From Clostridiaceae bacterium (GTDB taxonomy: Bacteria; Bacillota; Clostridia; Saccharofermentanales; UBA5734): a stretch of DNA of 12,512 bases. How positions within the stretch are numbered: position 1 is the first letter of the stretch; each line of letters starts with the position of its first letter. Made by a program: the position numbers and the translations under genes. The notes under the pieces were generated by a model, which was not told the DNA's origin, ran no database searches, and worked only from the letters and a program-made list of their open reading frames with translations. This document shows positions 1 through 7,632 of the stretch, in pieces. The stretch spans positions 1 through 12,512 of the forward strand of contig JAAYPL010000062.1 of NCBI GenBank assembly GCA_012519875.1, in the 5' to 3' direction.

Positions 1-2781
1 CCCACTACCGCAGGGGCAAGGATCGTTGCGACCGACTTTATCGCCATCTCGTCGAGCCGGAACAGAGGCCACCGAGCGGTCGGCATTCGTGCTTTGTCCG
101 GGCGCAGATTCCGATGCTGCTGCTCTTTGCTCAGCAAAGCCGTCGGCAGTGGCATGAGCCGCAGCCAGGTTGCGAGCAACCGAATGTCGACGGGTTGTTG
201 TCCCGGCGCTGAAACGGGCACGCATCATCATGCGAACAGCGTCTTCACGGATGGCGGATGTCATGGCATCAAACATCTCAAAGCCTTCGCGACGGTATTC
301 AACGACAGGATCATGCTGGGCATAGCCTCGCATGCCGATGCTGTCGCGCAGGTCGTCCATCATGTCGATATGATCCATCCATTTATTATCAACCGTTCGC
401 AACAGAATGGCGCGTTCGGCTTCACGCATCAAATCAGCCGAGCCGATCTCCAGAACTCTGTTTTCATATCGTTCCAGTGCCTCCTGAACCAGAGTCTCGG
501 TGAGGGTCTCGGCATCCAAACCTTGTTTGTAATTTGCCAGCTGACGAAGCCCGTCCAACGGACCGAAAACATCCTGAACCCGAGCCTGAATCGCAGCTAT
601 GTCCCAGTCATTGGAATTGGGCAGGTTGGCGCAAAAATCCAACATTATATCCCGCATGACCTGACTGATCATTTTCTGGTAATAGCCGTGCAGGTCCTCA
701 CCTTCCAGTACCTGACGCCGCTGGCCGTAAATGATTTCGCGCTGCTTGTTCATGACATCATCATATTCAAGAACATGTTTTCTAATGCTGAAGTTACGGC
801 CTTCAACCCTTTTTTGCGCTGATTCAATCGCGTTGGACAGCATTTTGTGCTGGATCTCCATGTCCTCTTCCACGCCCAGGGCGGCAAAAACCGTGGTCAT
901 GCGTTCACCGCCAAAAAGGCGCATCAGGTCATCATCCAAGGAGAGAAAAAATCGGCTTCGACCCGGATCTCCCTGTCGCCCGGCCCGACCGCGAAGCTGG
1001 TTGTCGATACGGCGTGATTCGTGCCGCTCGGTACCCAGAATCAGGAGTCCACCTGCTTGAATGACTTTTTCACGTTCAAGGGCACATTCCTCCTGATATC
1101 TCCGATGCAACGTCCGAAACCGGTCGCGAGCCTCAAGAATCAGCGGATCCTTTGTTTCATTCAGCGTTGTGGCCTCCTCGATCAGGGCATCATCGTAACC
1201 TTGTTTTCGCATGTCCTGTTTGGCGAGAAACTCAGGGTTTCCACCAAGCAAAATATCGGTTCCGCGACCGGCCATGTTGGTAGCGATGGTAACGCCGCCA
1301 AATCGTCCGGCTTGTGCGACAATTTCAGCCTCCTTGTCGTGCTGCTTGGCATTCAGGACATTATGAGGGATACCGTTTTTACGAAATAAGGTTGACAGTT
1401 TTTCAGACTTTTCCACGGAAATAGTCCCGATCAGAATGGGCTGTCCCTGGCTGTGGGCAGATTGGACCTCACGGAGCAGCGCCGTGTATTTTCCTTGCTG
1501 GGTTTTGTAGACCGAATCCGGCTCATCCAGACGGATCATCGGCATATTGGTGGGAATGCTGACGACATCCAGATTATAAATTGCACGAAACTCATTTTCT
1601 TCGGTCAGAGCCGTTCCGGTCATGCCTGATAATTTCTGATACATACGGAAAAAGTTCTGAAAAGTAATTGTCGCCAATGTTTTGTTTTCTTTTTCAACTT
1701 TAACGCCTTCTTTGGCCTCAATAGCCTGATGCAGACCATTACTGTAGCGCCTGCCCATCATCAGGCGACCGGTGAAATCATCGACAATAATGACCTCGCC
1801 GTCCTTGAGGACATAGTCTTGATCCCGATGCATGATACCCTGAGCCTTCAAAGCGTTGTTAATATGGTGGTTGATCTGATAATTCTCTTGGTCGGCAAGA
1901 TTTTCAATTTGGAAATATGCCTCAGCCTTACGCACTCCTCGGGTTGTCAGGATTGCGGTTTTGGCTTTCTCATCGATAATATAATCCGCATCCTCCTTGA
2001 TTTCGTCGAAGTCTTGCTTATTATCGGTTTCCGTGACCTTGACAACGCTCAGGCGTCGGACAAATTTATCGGCTTTTTCATAGAGATCCGACGATTCTTC
2101 ACCCATACCCGAAATGATCAGGGGCGTTCTGGCTTCATCGATCAGAATACTGTCCACTTCATCGACAATGGCGAAATTGAGTTTGCGCTGGACCATCATC
2201 TCTTTGTAAGTAACCATATTGTCACGCAGATAATCAAAGCCCAGCTCATTGTTAGTACCATATGTGACATCAGCGGCGTAGGCCGCCCGACGTGCATCGT
2301 TATCGAGGCCGTGGACAATCAAGCCCACCGACAGGCCGAGATACTTATAAATCTTGCCCATCCATTCACTGTCACGTGCTGCCAGATAATCATTGACCGT
2401 AACAACATGCACACCGTTTCCGGTCAAGGCATTGAGGTAGACCGGCAGCGTGGCAACCAGGGTTTTGCCTTCACCGGTTTTCATTTCGGCGATACGACCT
2501 TGATGCAAAACGATGCCGCCGATCAGCTGGACCCGATAATGATAAAGGCCGATCACCCGACGAGAGGCCTCGCGTACGGTAGCGAAGGCTTCGGGCAGAA
2601 GATCTTCCAATTGTTCGCCGGCAGCCAATCTTTTTTTGAAAATATCAGTTTGAGATTTCAGCTCATCCTCTGTCATGGCAGCGTATCGTTCAGCCAGGGC
2701 TTCGATCCTGTCAACAACCGGCGTGATCTGTTTAATCGCCTTGTCAGAGTGCGTGCCAAATAATTTTGTGAACAGTCCCAT
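1..2781 (-). CDS. secA: Preprotein translocase ATPase SecA (C-terminus cut by window edge)
   Basis: SecA is the ATP-driven motor that pushes unfolded preproteins through the SecYEG channel. The frame is open from an ATG at 2781 to the window edge, 927 codons without a stop. Visible landmarks are Walker A MKTGEGKT (residues 100-107), the DEAD-type Walker B DEVDSILIDEARTP (from 207), TNMAGRGTDI (M503) and GRAGRQGDPG (from 598). The scaffold and wing regions follow, and then a low-complexity Ala/Ser/Arg linker. The last residues seen, DPCPCGSG (920-927), start the C-terminal zinc-binding SEC-C motif, so only about ten residues should be missing. The start is supported by the MGLFTKLFG opening, typical of SecA, and by a purine-rich AGGGAAGGGG ribosome binding site. 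The yerC-like gene ends 28 bases upstream with no terminator between, so co-transcription is likely. I see no frameshift or missing motif. Confidence 0.98.
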   Translation of the reverse strand, partial: MGLFTKLFGTHSDKAIKQITPVVDRIEALAERYAAMTEDELKSQTDIFKKRLAAGEQLEDLLPEAFATVREASRRVIGLYHYRVQLIGGIVLHQGRIAEMKTGEGKTLVATLPVYLNALTGNGVHVVTVNDYLAARDSEWMGKIYKYLGLSVGLIVHGLDNDARRAAYAADVTYGTNNELGFDYLRDNMVTYKEMMVQRKLNFAIVDEVDSILIDEARTPLIISGMGEESSDLYEKADKFVRRLSVVKVTETDNKQDFDEIKEDADYIIDEKAKTAILTTRGVRKAEAYFQIENLADQENYQINHHINNALKAQGIMHRDQDYVLKDGEVIIVDDFTGRLMMGRRYSNGLHQAIEAKEGVKVEKENKTLATITFQNFFRMYQKLSGMTGTALTEENEFRAIYNLDVVSIPTNMPMIRLDEPDSVYKTQQGKYTALLREVQSAHSQGQPILIGTISVEKSEKLSTLFRKNGIPHNVLNAKQHDKEAEIVAQAGRFGGVTIATNMAGRGTDILLGGNPEFLAKQDMRKQGYDDALIEEATTLNETKDPLILEARDRFRTLHRRYQEECALEREKVIQAGGLLILGTERHESRRIDNQLRGRAGRQGDPGRSRFFLSLDDDLMRLFGGERMTTVFAALGVEEDMEIQHKMLSNAIESAQKRVEGRNFSIRKHVLEYDDVMNKQREIIYGQRRQVLEGEDLHGYYQKMISQVMRDIMLDFCANLPNSNDWDIAAIQARVQDVFGPLDGLRQLANYKQGLDAETLTETLVQEALERYENRVLEIGSADLMREAERAILLRTVDNKWMDHIDMMDDLRDSIGMRGYAQHDPVVEYRREGFEMFDAMTSAIREDAVRMMMRARFSAGTTTRRHSVARNLAAAHATADGFAEQRAAASESAPGQSTNADRSVASVPARRDGDKVGRNDPCPCGSG

Positions 2782-2809
2782 GAATAAGCCCCTTCCCTGT
2801 TAATAGAAG

Positions 2810-3124
2810 TTATGTTTTTCTCTCCGGCAACAAACCTTCCGATTCCAATCGGCTCAGAACCCGCTTGTAACCATCGGCTCCATACGCCAGAGCACGATTA
2901 ACCCGACTGATTGTAGCCGTGCTGATCCCCGTTGCTTCGCAAATCTCGGCGTATGTGTTGCCTTGCCGTAACATGATAGCCACTTGCAGCCGCTGGGCCA
3001 GCGACTTGATTTCGGCAATTGTGCAGATATCTTCGAAGAATGCATAACACTCATCAATATCCTGCAAAGACAAAATGGCCGTGAAAAGAAGATCCGTGGC
3101 AGGGTCTTTTAATTTATTATTCAT
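2810..3124 (-). CDS. yerC: YerC/YecD-family TrpR-related DNA-binding protein
   Basis: This 104-residue protein matches the small TrpR-like YerC/YecD family of Bacillota in length and pattern. It has a helical N-terminal half (LLFTAILSLQDIDECYAFF), then SLAQRLQVAIML and a helix-turn-helix at about residues 55-78 (TYAEICEATGISTATISRVN). The family is annotated as transcriptional regulators by analogy with TrpR; the effector and targets are not evident here. The ATG at 3124 has an AGAGG ribosome binding site about nine bases upstream. A good promoter lies 70-97 bases upstream, and secA starts 28 bases downstream, so the two probably form one transcript. In Bacillus a homologue sits beside pcrB/pcrA rather than secA, so this pairing carries some interest. 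Family assignment is firm; regulation of secA is only an inference. Confidence 0.9.
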   Translation of the reverse strand: MNNKLKDPATDLLFTAILSLQDIDECYAFFEDICTIAEIKSLAQRLQVAIMLRQGNTYAEICEATGISTATISRVNRALAYGADGYKRVLSRLESEGLLPERKT

Positions 3125-3192
3125 CGCTCAATCCTCTTCATCATTTACGTCATGCCGTTCGGGTTCTTTAACGAGCTGACAGCCCAAAGTAA

Positions 3193-3221
3193 ATGATAAC
3201 GCATGCATCTCCAACTTACAA
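3193..3221 (-). promoter_or_regulatory. Predicted sigma-A promoter for yerC-secA
   Basis: On the minus strand, TTGTAA (3221-3216) and TATCAT (3198-3193) are separated by exactly 17 bases. They match the vegetative consensus at four of six and five of six positions. The predicted start site is near 3186, leaving a leader of about 60 nt before the yerC ATG. It lies in the 115-base gap after the pilin-like cassette. I see no hairpin terminator in that gap, so read-through from upstream is also possible. Confidence 0.55.
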
Positions 3222-3239
3222 GACACTCACCTGCCCGGA

Positions 3240-4268
3240 TCAGTTTGCTCCGGATGCCGAAGATGTCTGATATCTCTCACTTTTGCCGTAACGGACAATC
3301 TGCAGTCTGATCTGAGCAGCCTCAGCATAACTTGTCAGATTGGCAATTGTCGTGTCCAGAAATTGCTGTGAACTGTTGGTTGGAATAATCAAGAGCAGAC
3401 GTTTTTGAGAAATCGTTCCGGCATTGATTTGAATGGTCACATCCTTTTTCCGGTATGAAGCGCCGGAAAACTCGGCTAACCGTCTGATCATCCGTTCCAA
3501 GTGCTGTTCTGTATACTGCTGTTTTTGATAGGTCGGAGCAGTCAAGTCGATACTTTTAATCATCACCGCTTCACCTTGCTCAAATCGTGCAATCACCGGA
3601 AAATCATCCGGGAGATTAGCGCCAAAAAGGGTGCGAAATCGTTTCCCGCGACTGAAATTATCCAACATCCAAATTTCAGAGGCCTCTGCATCATTTGTTT
3701 CCTCCTGACGCCCCAACCACAATGGAACAACCGACCACGTCGATTTTTCGAATGTCATGATCGGTGTTCTTAACTTATAAGACAAACACAACCAAAGTTG
3801 ATTTTTCTTAAGCTTCCAATCGAGAAAAAGCTTTCGCTCACCTACTCGTGCACATAATTCTCGCCTGTCCCCCATCAATCTGGTCAGCCAATCGTTCAAT
3901 CGCTGATGAATCGCCGGACCGGCCAAGGCGGTTGAAGTAAGATCCAGCGCGAGATCGGCCAGCAACGCCTCACCTTTCAGATCCTGCCAAATAGCGGCCA
4001 GGTTTTGCTCGGTTTGCGCTTCGATCGGAAGTTCCTGCCCGGTGGACGACGAGGATAATACATCATACAAGCGTCCCGCCGGTGTGAACAACGACAATTC
4101 GGCAGCCGTTCGGTCCAGCGCCCCTTTTATTATGATTTCGGCCTCAATGCACTGGATGCCGATAATCATGCCGGCGGTCAGCAGCAGAACGAAGGGCATA
4201 ACCACGGCGGCTTCCAAGCTGAGGCCCCCTCGCTTATTACCGGAGCATTTCATTGGTATGAACCGCAA
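3240..4268 (-). CDS. TadE-like membrane-anchored pseudopilin protein, last gene of a three-gene cassette
   Basis: This 342-residue protein opens with a short basic head and the motif GGLSLEAAVVMPFVLLL, followed by a single hydrophobic segment (about residues 15-42). That is the signature of TadE-type minor pseudopilins of Flp/Tad systems, which assemble in or span the membrane with the rest outside. The long C-terminal region has no family I can name. It contains NFSRGKRFRTLFGANLP at about 204-220, a stretch ending MIKSIDLTAPTY, and a final alpha/beta-looking unit (KRLLLIIPTNSSQQF, then LQIVRYGKS). I chose the TTG at 4268 because AAGGAG lies eight bases upstream. The first ATG (4253) would place that site 23 bases away. 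The gene overlaps the preceding DUF5702-like gene by 19 bases, implying translational coupling. TadE-like identity is good; a function in pilus assembly is inferred. Confidence 0.75.
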   Translation of the reverse strand: MRFIPMKCSGNKRGGLSLEAAVVMPFVLLLTAGMIIGIQCIEAEIIIKGALDRTAAELSLFTPAGRLYDVLSSSSTGQELPIEAQTEQNLAAIWQDLKGEALLADLALDLTSTALAGPAIHQRLNDWLTRLMGDRRELCARVGERKLFLDWKLKKNQLWLCLSYKLRTPIMTFEKSTWSVVPLWLGRQEETNDAEASEIWMLDNFSRGKRFRTLFGANLPDDFPVIARFEQGEAVMIKSIDLTAPTYQKQQYTEQHLERMIRRLAEFSGASYRKKDVTIQINAGTISQKRLLLIIPTNSSQQFLDTTIANLTSYAEAAQIRLQIVRYGKSERYQTSSASGAN

Positions 4269-5674
4269 AGCTGATACTCCTTGTTCCGAAATTTTGTCGA
4301 GACCTTAAGGCCGGTGTAACTTATCTCGGGAAACATGCGATTGATCAATCGACTGATTCTTTCCAGAAGAGTGGTCCGAGGAATGAGCAGCAACATCAGT
4401 CGCAAATAATCCAGATAGTAAAGATCGACATTGGTCGATGACTTGTCCGGCCAGATGGCTACAGATCGACCGGCCGCCAGTTCGGCATAATCCGACATGC
4501 CGCCGCTGATTGCTTTGCCCATAATCAAAAGAATAAGAATTAAATTCGAATCGATGACCGCCGCACCGGAACTCAATACAAGTAACGACGCGGATATGGC
4601 AGACGCGATGGATCGTATTTCTTGATACAGTTTCGAATCAGTCAGTATCCTTAACAAATGGATGGCAATCCTCAGACCGGTCAGCAAGGTTTTTGCGGCT
4701 GATCCGGCCGATCTTGGATTATCCTTACCGGTCAGGATTTGTTCAACTTCAAATTGACGATCGGTGGGGAATGAGTGAAAGACCTTGCCGGTCAACGTTT
4801 TGATTGCCTTTTGATCCATATAATCGACCCCCGAGCGAAAATAACCCGTTACATATTCAATCAAACACAATTTTTCATAGACAGGAACCGTATTAAATTT
4901 AAAGATCTGATCCAATGTATCTCCAAGACGCGTTAACGTGACAGGATCAAGCCAACCGGATTTTCCCACTGCCGAGTCGATTGTGTCTGAATTTTTGCAC
5001 CCGGCATATTCAACGGCATACTGACGATAGGTTTGTTCTACTTGGGTGATGATTCTATTTCCCAAATCTTCGGCACCTTCTCCAAACACGTGGCCGACTG
5101 CTTGTCGTAGTTCTTTGCTCGATAAATCATCAAAGATTTGCCTGAACAGATCGGAAAATCCTTTTCTCCCCGACATATCGACAATAATCTTCCCTACTAA
5201 ATCCGGTTTTTGCTCCGCCGGCAGAGCACTGGTGGTTTGTAGCGCCTGATTGAACGGAACCAGCAACCCATTGCGATTATCGGTGATCCGTGTTAATAAC
5301 ATCCGGGCATAAACCGCCGGCAATCGGGCCTTCATGTGCCGAATGATCTGATGGTCAAGAACATCCGGTTGACCTAATGGAGAAATCGGCACGATAATTG
5401 ATTCAAGATTGCGCAAAGAAAGTGGTAAAGTGGAGCTGAAAACATCGGAATCCACACCGTCAGCGGAGAAGGCAAACAAGCCGAGCTCAAGCAATTTCCG
5501 CTCATAATTAGCCAGGGTGGAAGAAATCAGGGCGTCCAATCCACGTACAACAGCATGTTCCGCTGCCCGTATTTGTGCCGCCTGCGCCAATGTGCCGACA
5601 AAAAGGATCACTGCGCTCAGGACCAGACATAAAAAAACAGATATCCCGCCGCGTTTAGACAGGCAACGGCTCAT
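4250..5674 (-). CDS. DUF5702-like, TadG-type membrane protein of the pilin-like cassette
   Basis: This 474-residue protein has a basic head (MSRCLSKRGG) and a hydrophobic segment at about residues 11-33. A long, mostly polar region predicted to lie outside the cell follows. A second hydrophobic stretch at about 365-400 (ASLLVLSSGAAV, then LILILLIMGKAI) could be a re-entrant or membrane hairpin. The tail pattern, with DLYYLDYLRLMLLLIP, resembles the DUF5702 proteins found in clostridial Tad/Flp pilus loci, where they replace TadG-like components. The ATG at 5674 overlaps the stop of the upstream TadE-like gene as ATGA. Its own GGAG lies only two bases away, so translation probably depends on coupling. 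The assignment rests on topology, C-terminal pattern and neighbours; the molecular role is not established. Confidence 0.7.
   Translation of the reverse strand: MSRCLSKRGGISVFLCLVLSAVILFVGTLAQAAQIRAAEHAVVRGLDALISSTLANYERKLLELGLFAFSADGVDSDVFSSTLPLSLRNLESIIVPISPLGQPDVLDHQIIRHMKARLPAVYARMLLTRITDNRNGLLVPFNQALQTTSALPAEQKPDLVGKIIVDMSGRKGFSDLFRQIFDDLSSKELRQAVGHVFGEGAEDLGNRIITQVEQTYRQYAVEYAGCKNSDTIDSAVGKSGWLDPVTLTRLGDTLDQIFKFNTVPVYEKLCLIEYVTGYFRSGVDYMDQKAIKTLTGKVFHSFPTDRQFEVEQILTGKDNPRSAGSAAKTLLTGLRIAIHLLRILTDSKLYQEIRSIASAISASLLVLSSGAAVIDSNLILILLIMGKAISGGMSDYAELAAGRSVAIWPDKSSTNVDLYYLDYLRLMLLLIPRTTLLERISRLINRMFPEISYTGLKVSTKFRNKEYQLCGSYQ
4277..4282 (-). promoter_or_regulatory. Ribosome binding site that selects a TTG start
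   Basis: AAGGAG on the minus strand lies eight bases before the TTG at 4268, inside the end of the preceding gene. The optimal spacing decides the start of the 342-residue TadE-like protein in favour of TTG over the ATG five codons further in. Confidence 0.65.
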
Positions 5675-5985
5675 GGCTCCACCACGCTTTTACCTGATTG
5701 TCCTGAAAAAGACGAAATCAACAGCCGTCCATCGTCAATGAGCAAATTGACGATTTCAATAAGATTTTGCGGTGAAGTAATCAAGCTCATGGTCTGCCTT
5801 GGACCGGCACTGACCGTTTGCACATGATAGAGATGGTCGCGGCAGTTGGCATCTTTTAGCGCTTTGACCTCCAACCGGGCCGATTGACGTACATCGACAT
5901 ACGTTGGTAAGGCGGTCCGCGCCAAACCCAGCCAAGTGCTCATTACCAAAGGAACAACCAGAGCTGCTTCCAGAGAAAAAGCCAT
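5671..5985 (-). CDS. Short TadE-like pseudopilin, first gene of the cassette
   Basis: This 104-residue protein begins almost directly with the pseudopilin motif MAFSLEAALVVPLVM, giving one hydrophobic N-terminal segment (about 3-25). The remaining 80 or so residues are polar and end in GQSGKSVVEP. The SLEAAxxxP pattern is shared with the larger TadE-like protein two genes downstream. It is shorter than a typical TadE protein and has almost no basic leader before the motif. A strong GGGAGGTG ribosome binding site lies seven bases (a T-run) before the ATG at 5985. The gene overlaps the next one by ATGA. The gap to the ABC transporter ATPase gene is 80 bases, with no convincing terminator or promoter, so the cassette may partly depend on read-through. 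Confidence 0.65.
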   Translation of the reverse strand: MAFSLEAALVVPLVMSTWLGLARTALPTYVDVRQSARLEVKALKDANCRDHLYHVQTVSAGPRQTMSLITSPQNLIEIVNLLIDDGRLLISSFSGQSGKSVVEP

Positions 5986-5992
5986 AAAAAAA

Positions 5993-6000
5993 CACCTCCC
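5993..6000 (-). promoter_or_regulatory. Strong ribosome binding site of the pilin-like cassette
   Basis: GGGAGGTG on the minus strand precedes the ATG at 5985 by a run of seven T residues. It is a near-perfect anti-16S match and fixes the start of the first TadE-like gene. Confidence 0.7.
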
Positions 6001-6065
6001 GACTTATGTTAGCGGTCAGGTGCTCAAAATGTCTTTCCGATCAGGCGACGAAATTAGTCAAGTGC

Positions 6066-6794
6066 TTAATGTGGTAAAACCTTAGACAGAAATTCACGGG
6101 TTCTTTTGTGTTGCGGTCGGTCAAAAAGCTCCTCCGGTGGTGCATCTTCAAGAAGAACGCCCTCATCCATAAACCAAACACGACTGGCGACCTTTCTGGC
6201 GAACCCCATCTCATGTGTGACGACCAGCATGGTCATCCCGTCATCCGCCAGCTCCTGCATGACATCCAGCACCTCGCCGACCATTTCCGGATCAAGGGCC
6301 GATGTCGGCTCGTCAAAAAGCATGATCTGCGGATTCATGGCCAGCGCACGGGCAATGGCAATTCTTTGCTTTTGGCCGCCGGACAACTTAATGGGATACT
6401 CATCGGCTTTATCCCTTAAACCCACGCGATTGAGCAATTTCTCGGCTTTCATGCCGGCCTCGGACGCACTCATGAGTTTGAGGGTCAGCGGTGCCAGGGT
6501 GATATTTTCTCGAACCGTCAGGTGCGGAAACAAGTTGAAATGCTGGAAAACCATCCCCATTTTTTGCCGAATCTGATTAATATTGCAGTCCGGACGGTTT
6601 ACCTGCTGATCAAAAATCCAGACCTCTCCTTCACTGGGTGTATCCAGCAAATTGAGACACCGCAGCAGGGTGCTTTTGCCCGAACCGGATGGGCCGACCA
6701 CAACAATCTTTTCCCCCACCCTGACCCGGTTATTGATATTATTCAGCACACGCTTGTCGCCGAAATCTTTGCTCAGACCTTTAACGGTTATCAC
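6066..6794 (-). CDS. Polar amino acid ABC transporter, ATP-binding protein (GlnQ-type)
   Basis: This is the cytoplasmic ATPase that powers an amino acid importer of the PAAT family. All ABC signatures are intact in 242 residues, the usual length: Walker A GPSGSGKST (34-42), Q-loop at Q84 in MVFQHFNLFP, signature LSGGQKQR (137-144), Walker B IMLFDE (157-162), D-loop SALD and switch histidine H194 in VVTHEMGF. The start is GTG at 6794, preceded by AGGAGG with ten bases of spacing. The gene overlaps the end of the permease gene by 14 bases. Together with the permease and receptor upstream it completes a one-permease importer that would work as a homodimer in each subunit. The substrate cannot be read from the ATPase. 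Confidence 0.95.
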   Translation of the reverse strand: MITVKGLSKDFGDKRVLNNINNRVRVGEKIVVVGPSGSGKSTLLRCLNLLDTPSEGEVWIFDQQVNRPDCNINQIRQKMGMVFQHFNLFPHLTVRENITLAPLTLKLMSASEAGMKAEKLLNRVGLRDKADEYPIKLSGGQKQRIAIARALAMNPQIMLFDEPTSALDPEMVGEVLDVMQELADDGMTMLVVTHEMGFARKVASRVWFMDEGVLLEDAPPEELFDRPQHKRTREFLSKVLPH

Positions 6795-7632
6795 TTCTGC
6801 GCAACCTCCTCTCCAGCATGTTCATCAGAACCGTCAAACCCGTGACAATCAGGAGATAAATCAGCGCAACCGCCAACAAGGGTAAAACAGCATCAAAAGT
6901 CCGTGAACGAATCAAGTCGCCGGCTCGGGTCAGGTCAATGACAGCAATGTAACCGGCAACCGAGGTCTCTTTTAGCAAAGTGATCAATTCATTGAACATG
7001 GCCGGTAAAACATTTTTGACCGCCTGCGGTAAAATGATTTTTCGCATGGTGATCCCGTAAGTCAGCCCAAGAGACCGCCCTGCCTCCATCTGGCCTTGAT
7101 CGACGGCCAACACACCGGCTCTGACAATTTCGGCTACATACGCACCGCTGTTAATACCGAAAGCCAATGCGGCCACAAGGGTTTTATCAATATTAACCGA
7201 AGCGAAAATCACAAAATAGATGATCAGCAGCTGAACCAAAACCGGCGTACCCCGGATAACGGTTACATAAATATCGGCGAAACGAGCCAAGAAAAATATT
7301 CTTCGGCCATTGTGCGCAAGCACCCGTATCATGGCCAGTATCAAGCCGATCACGACACCGAGAAATGCCGCCAGGATGGTGATGACAAGGGTTTTCCCCA
7401 AGCCGGAAACCAGCCAGGTCCAACGGTTATCAACAATAAAATCATTGATAAAATTTGTTCGCAGAATCTGCAGCAACCTAATGTTTAATCCCAATTGATC
7501 CTGAAAAGCCGCCAAAAGGACGAAAATCACCGTAAGCAGGAGCAAGGTCAGGAAAAAGCCGGCATTGCTCTGCTTCTGCGGACGGCGGATCACCCGGCCG
7601 CCCGCTTGATTTCCGGCGGATAGACGTTTCAT
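6781..7632 (-). CDS. Polar amino acid ABC transporter permease (HisM/GlnP-type)
   Basis: This 283-residue inner-membrane channel subunit has an initial hydrophobic segment (about 26-43). It is followed by the conserved permease domain with further helices at about 80-104, 130-146, 150-170 and 248-272. The EAA loop that contacts the ATPase is EAGRSLGLTYGITMRK (183-198), continuing into ILPQA. The RGTPVLVQLL motif (127-136) is typical of PAAT permeases. The first 20 or so residues are basic and poorly conserved, a longer head than many relatives. The ATG at 7632 overlaps the receptor stop as ATGA. There is no good ribosome binding site of its own, so it is probably translated by coupling. A single permease gene implies a homodimeric channel. 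Confidence 0.93.
   Translation of the reverse strand: MKRLSAGNQAGGRVIRRPQKQSNAGFFLTLLLLTVIFVLLAAFQDQLGLNIRLLQILRTNFINDFIVDNRWTWLVSGLGKTLVITILAAFLGVVIGLILAMIRVLAHNGRRIFFLARFADIYVTVIRGTPVLVQLLIIYFVIFASVNIDKTLVAALAFGINSGAYVAEIVRAGVLAVDQGQMEAGRSLGLTYGITMRKIILPQAVKNVLPAMFNELITLLKETSVAGYIAVIDLTRAGDLIRSRTFDAVLPLLAVALIYLLIVTGLTVLMNMLERRLRRSDNR

Noticed and set aside
1729..2763. A 344-codon open frame on the plus strand opposite secA
   Set aside because: It is antisense to conserved SecA motifs (Walker A and B regions), has no ribosome binding site, and its peptide resembles no protein family. It is a shadow of secA codon use, as is the frame at 94-822.
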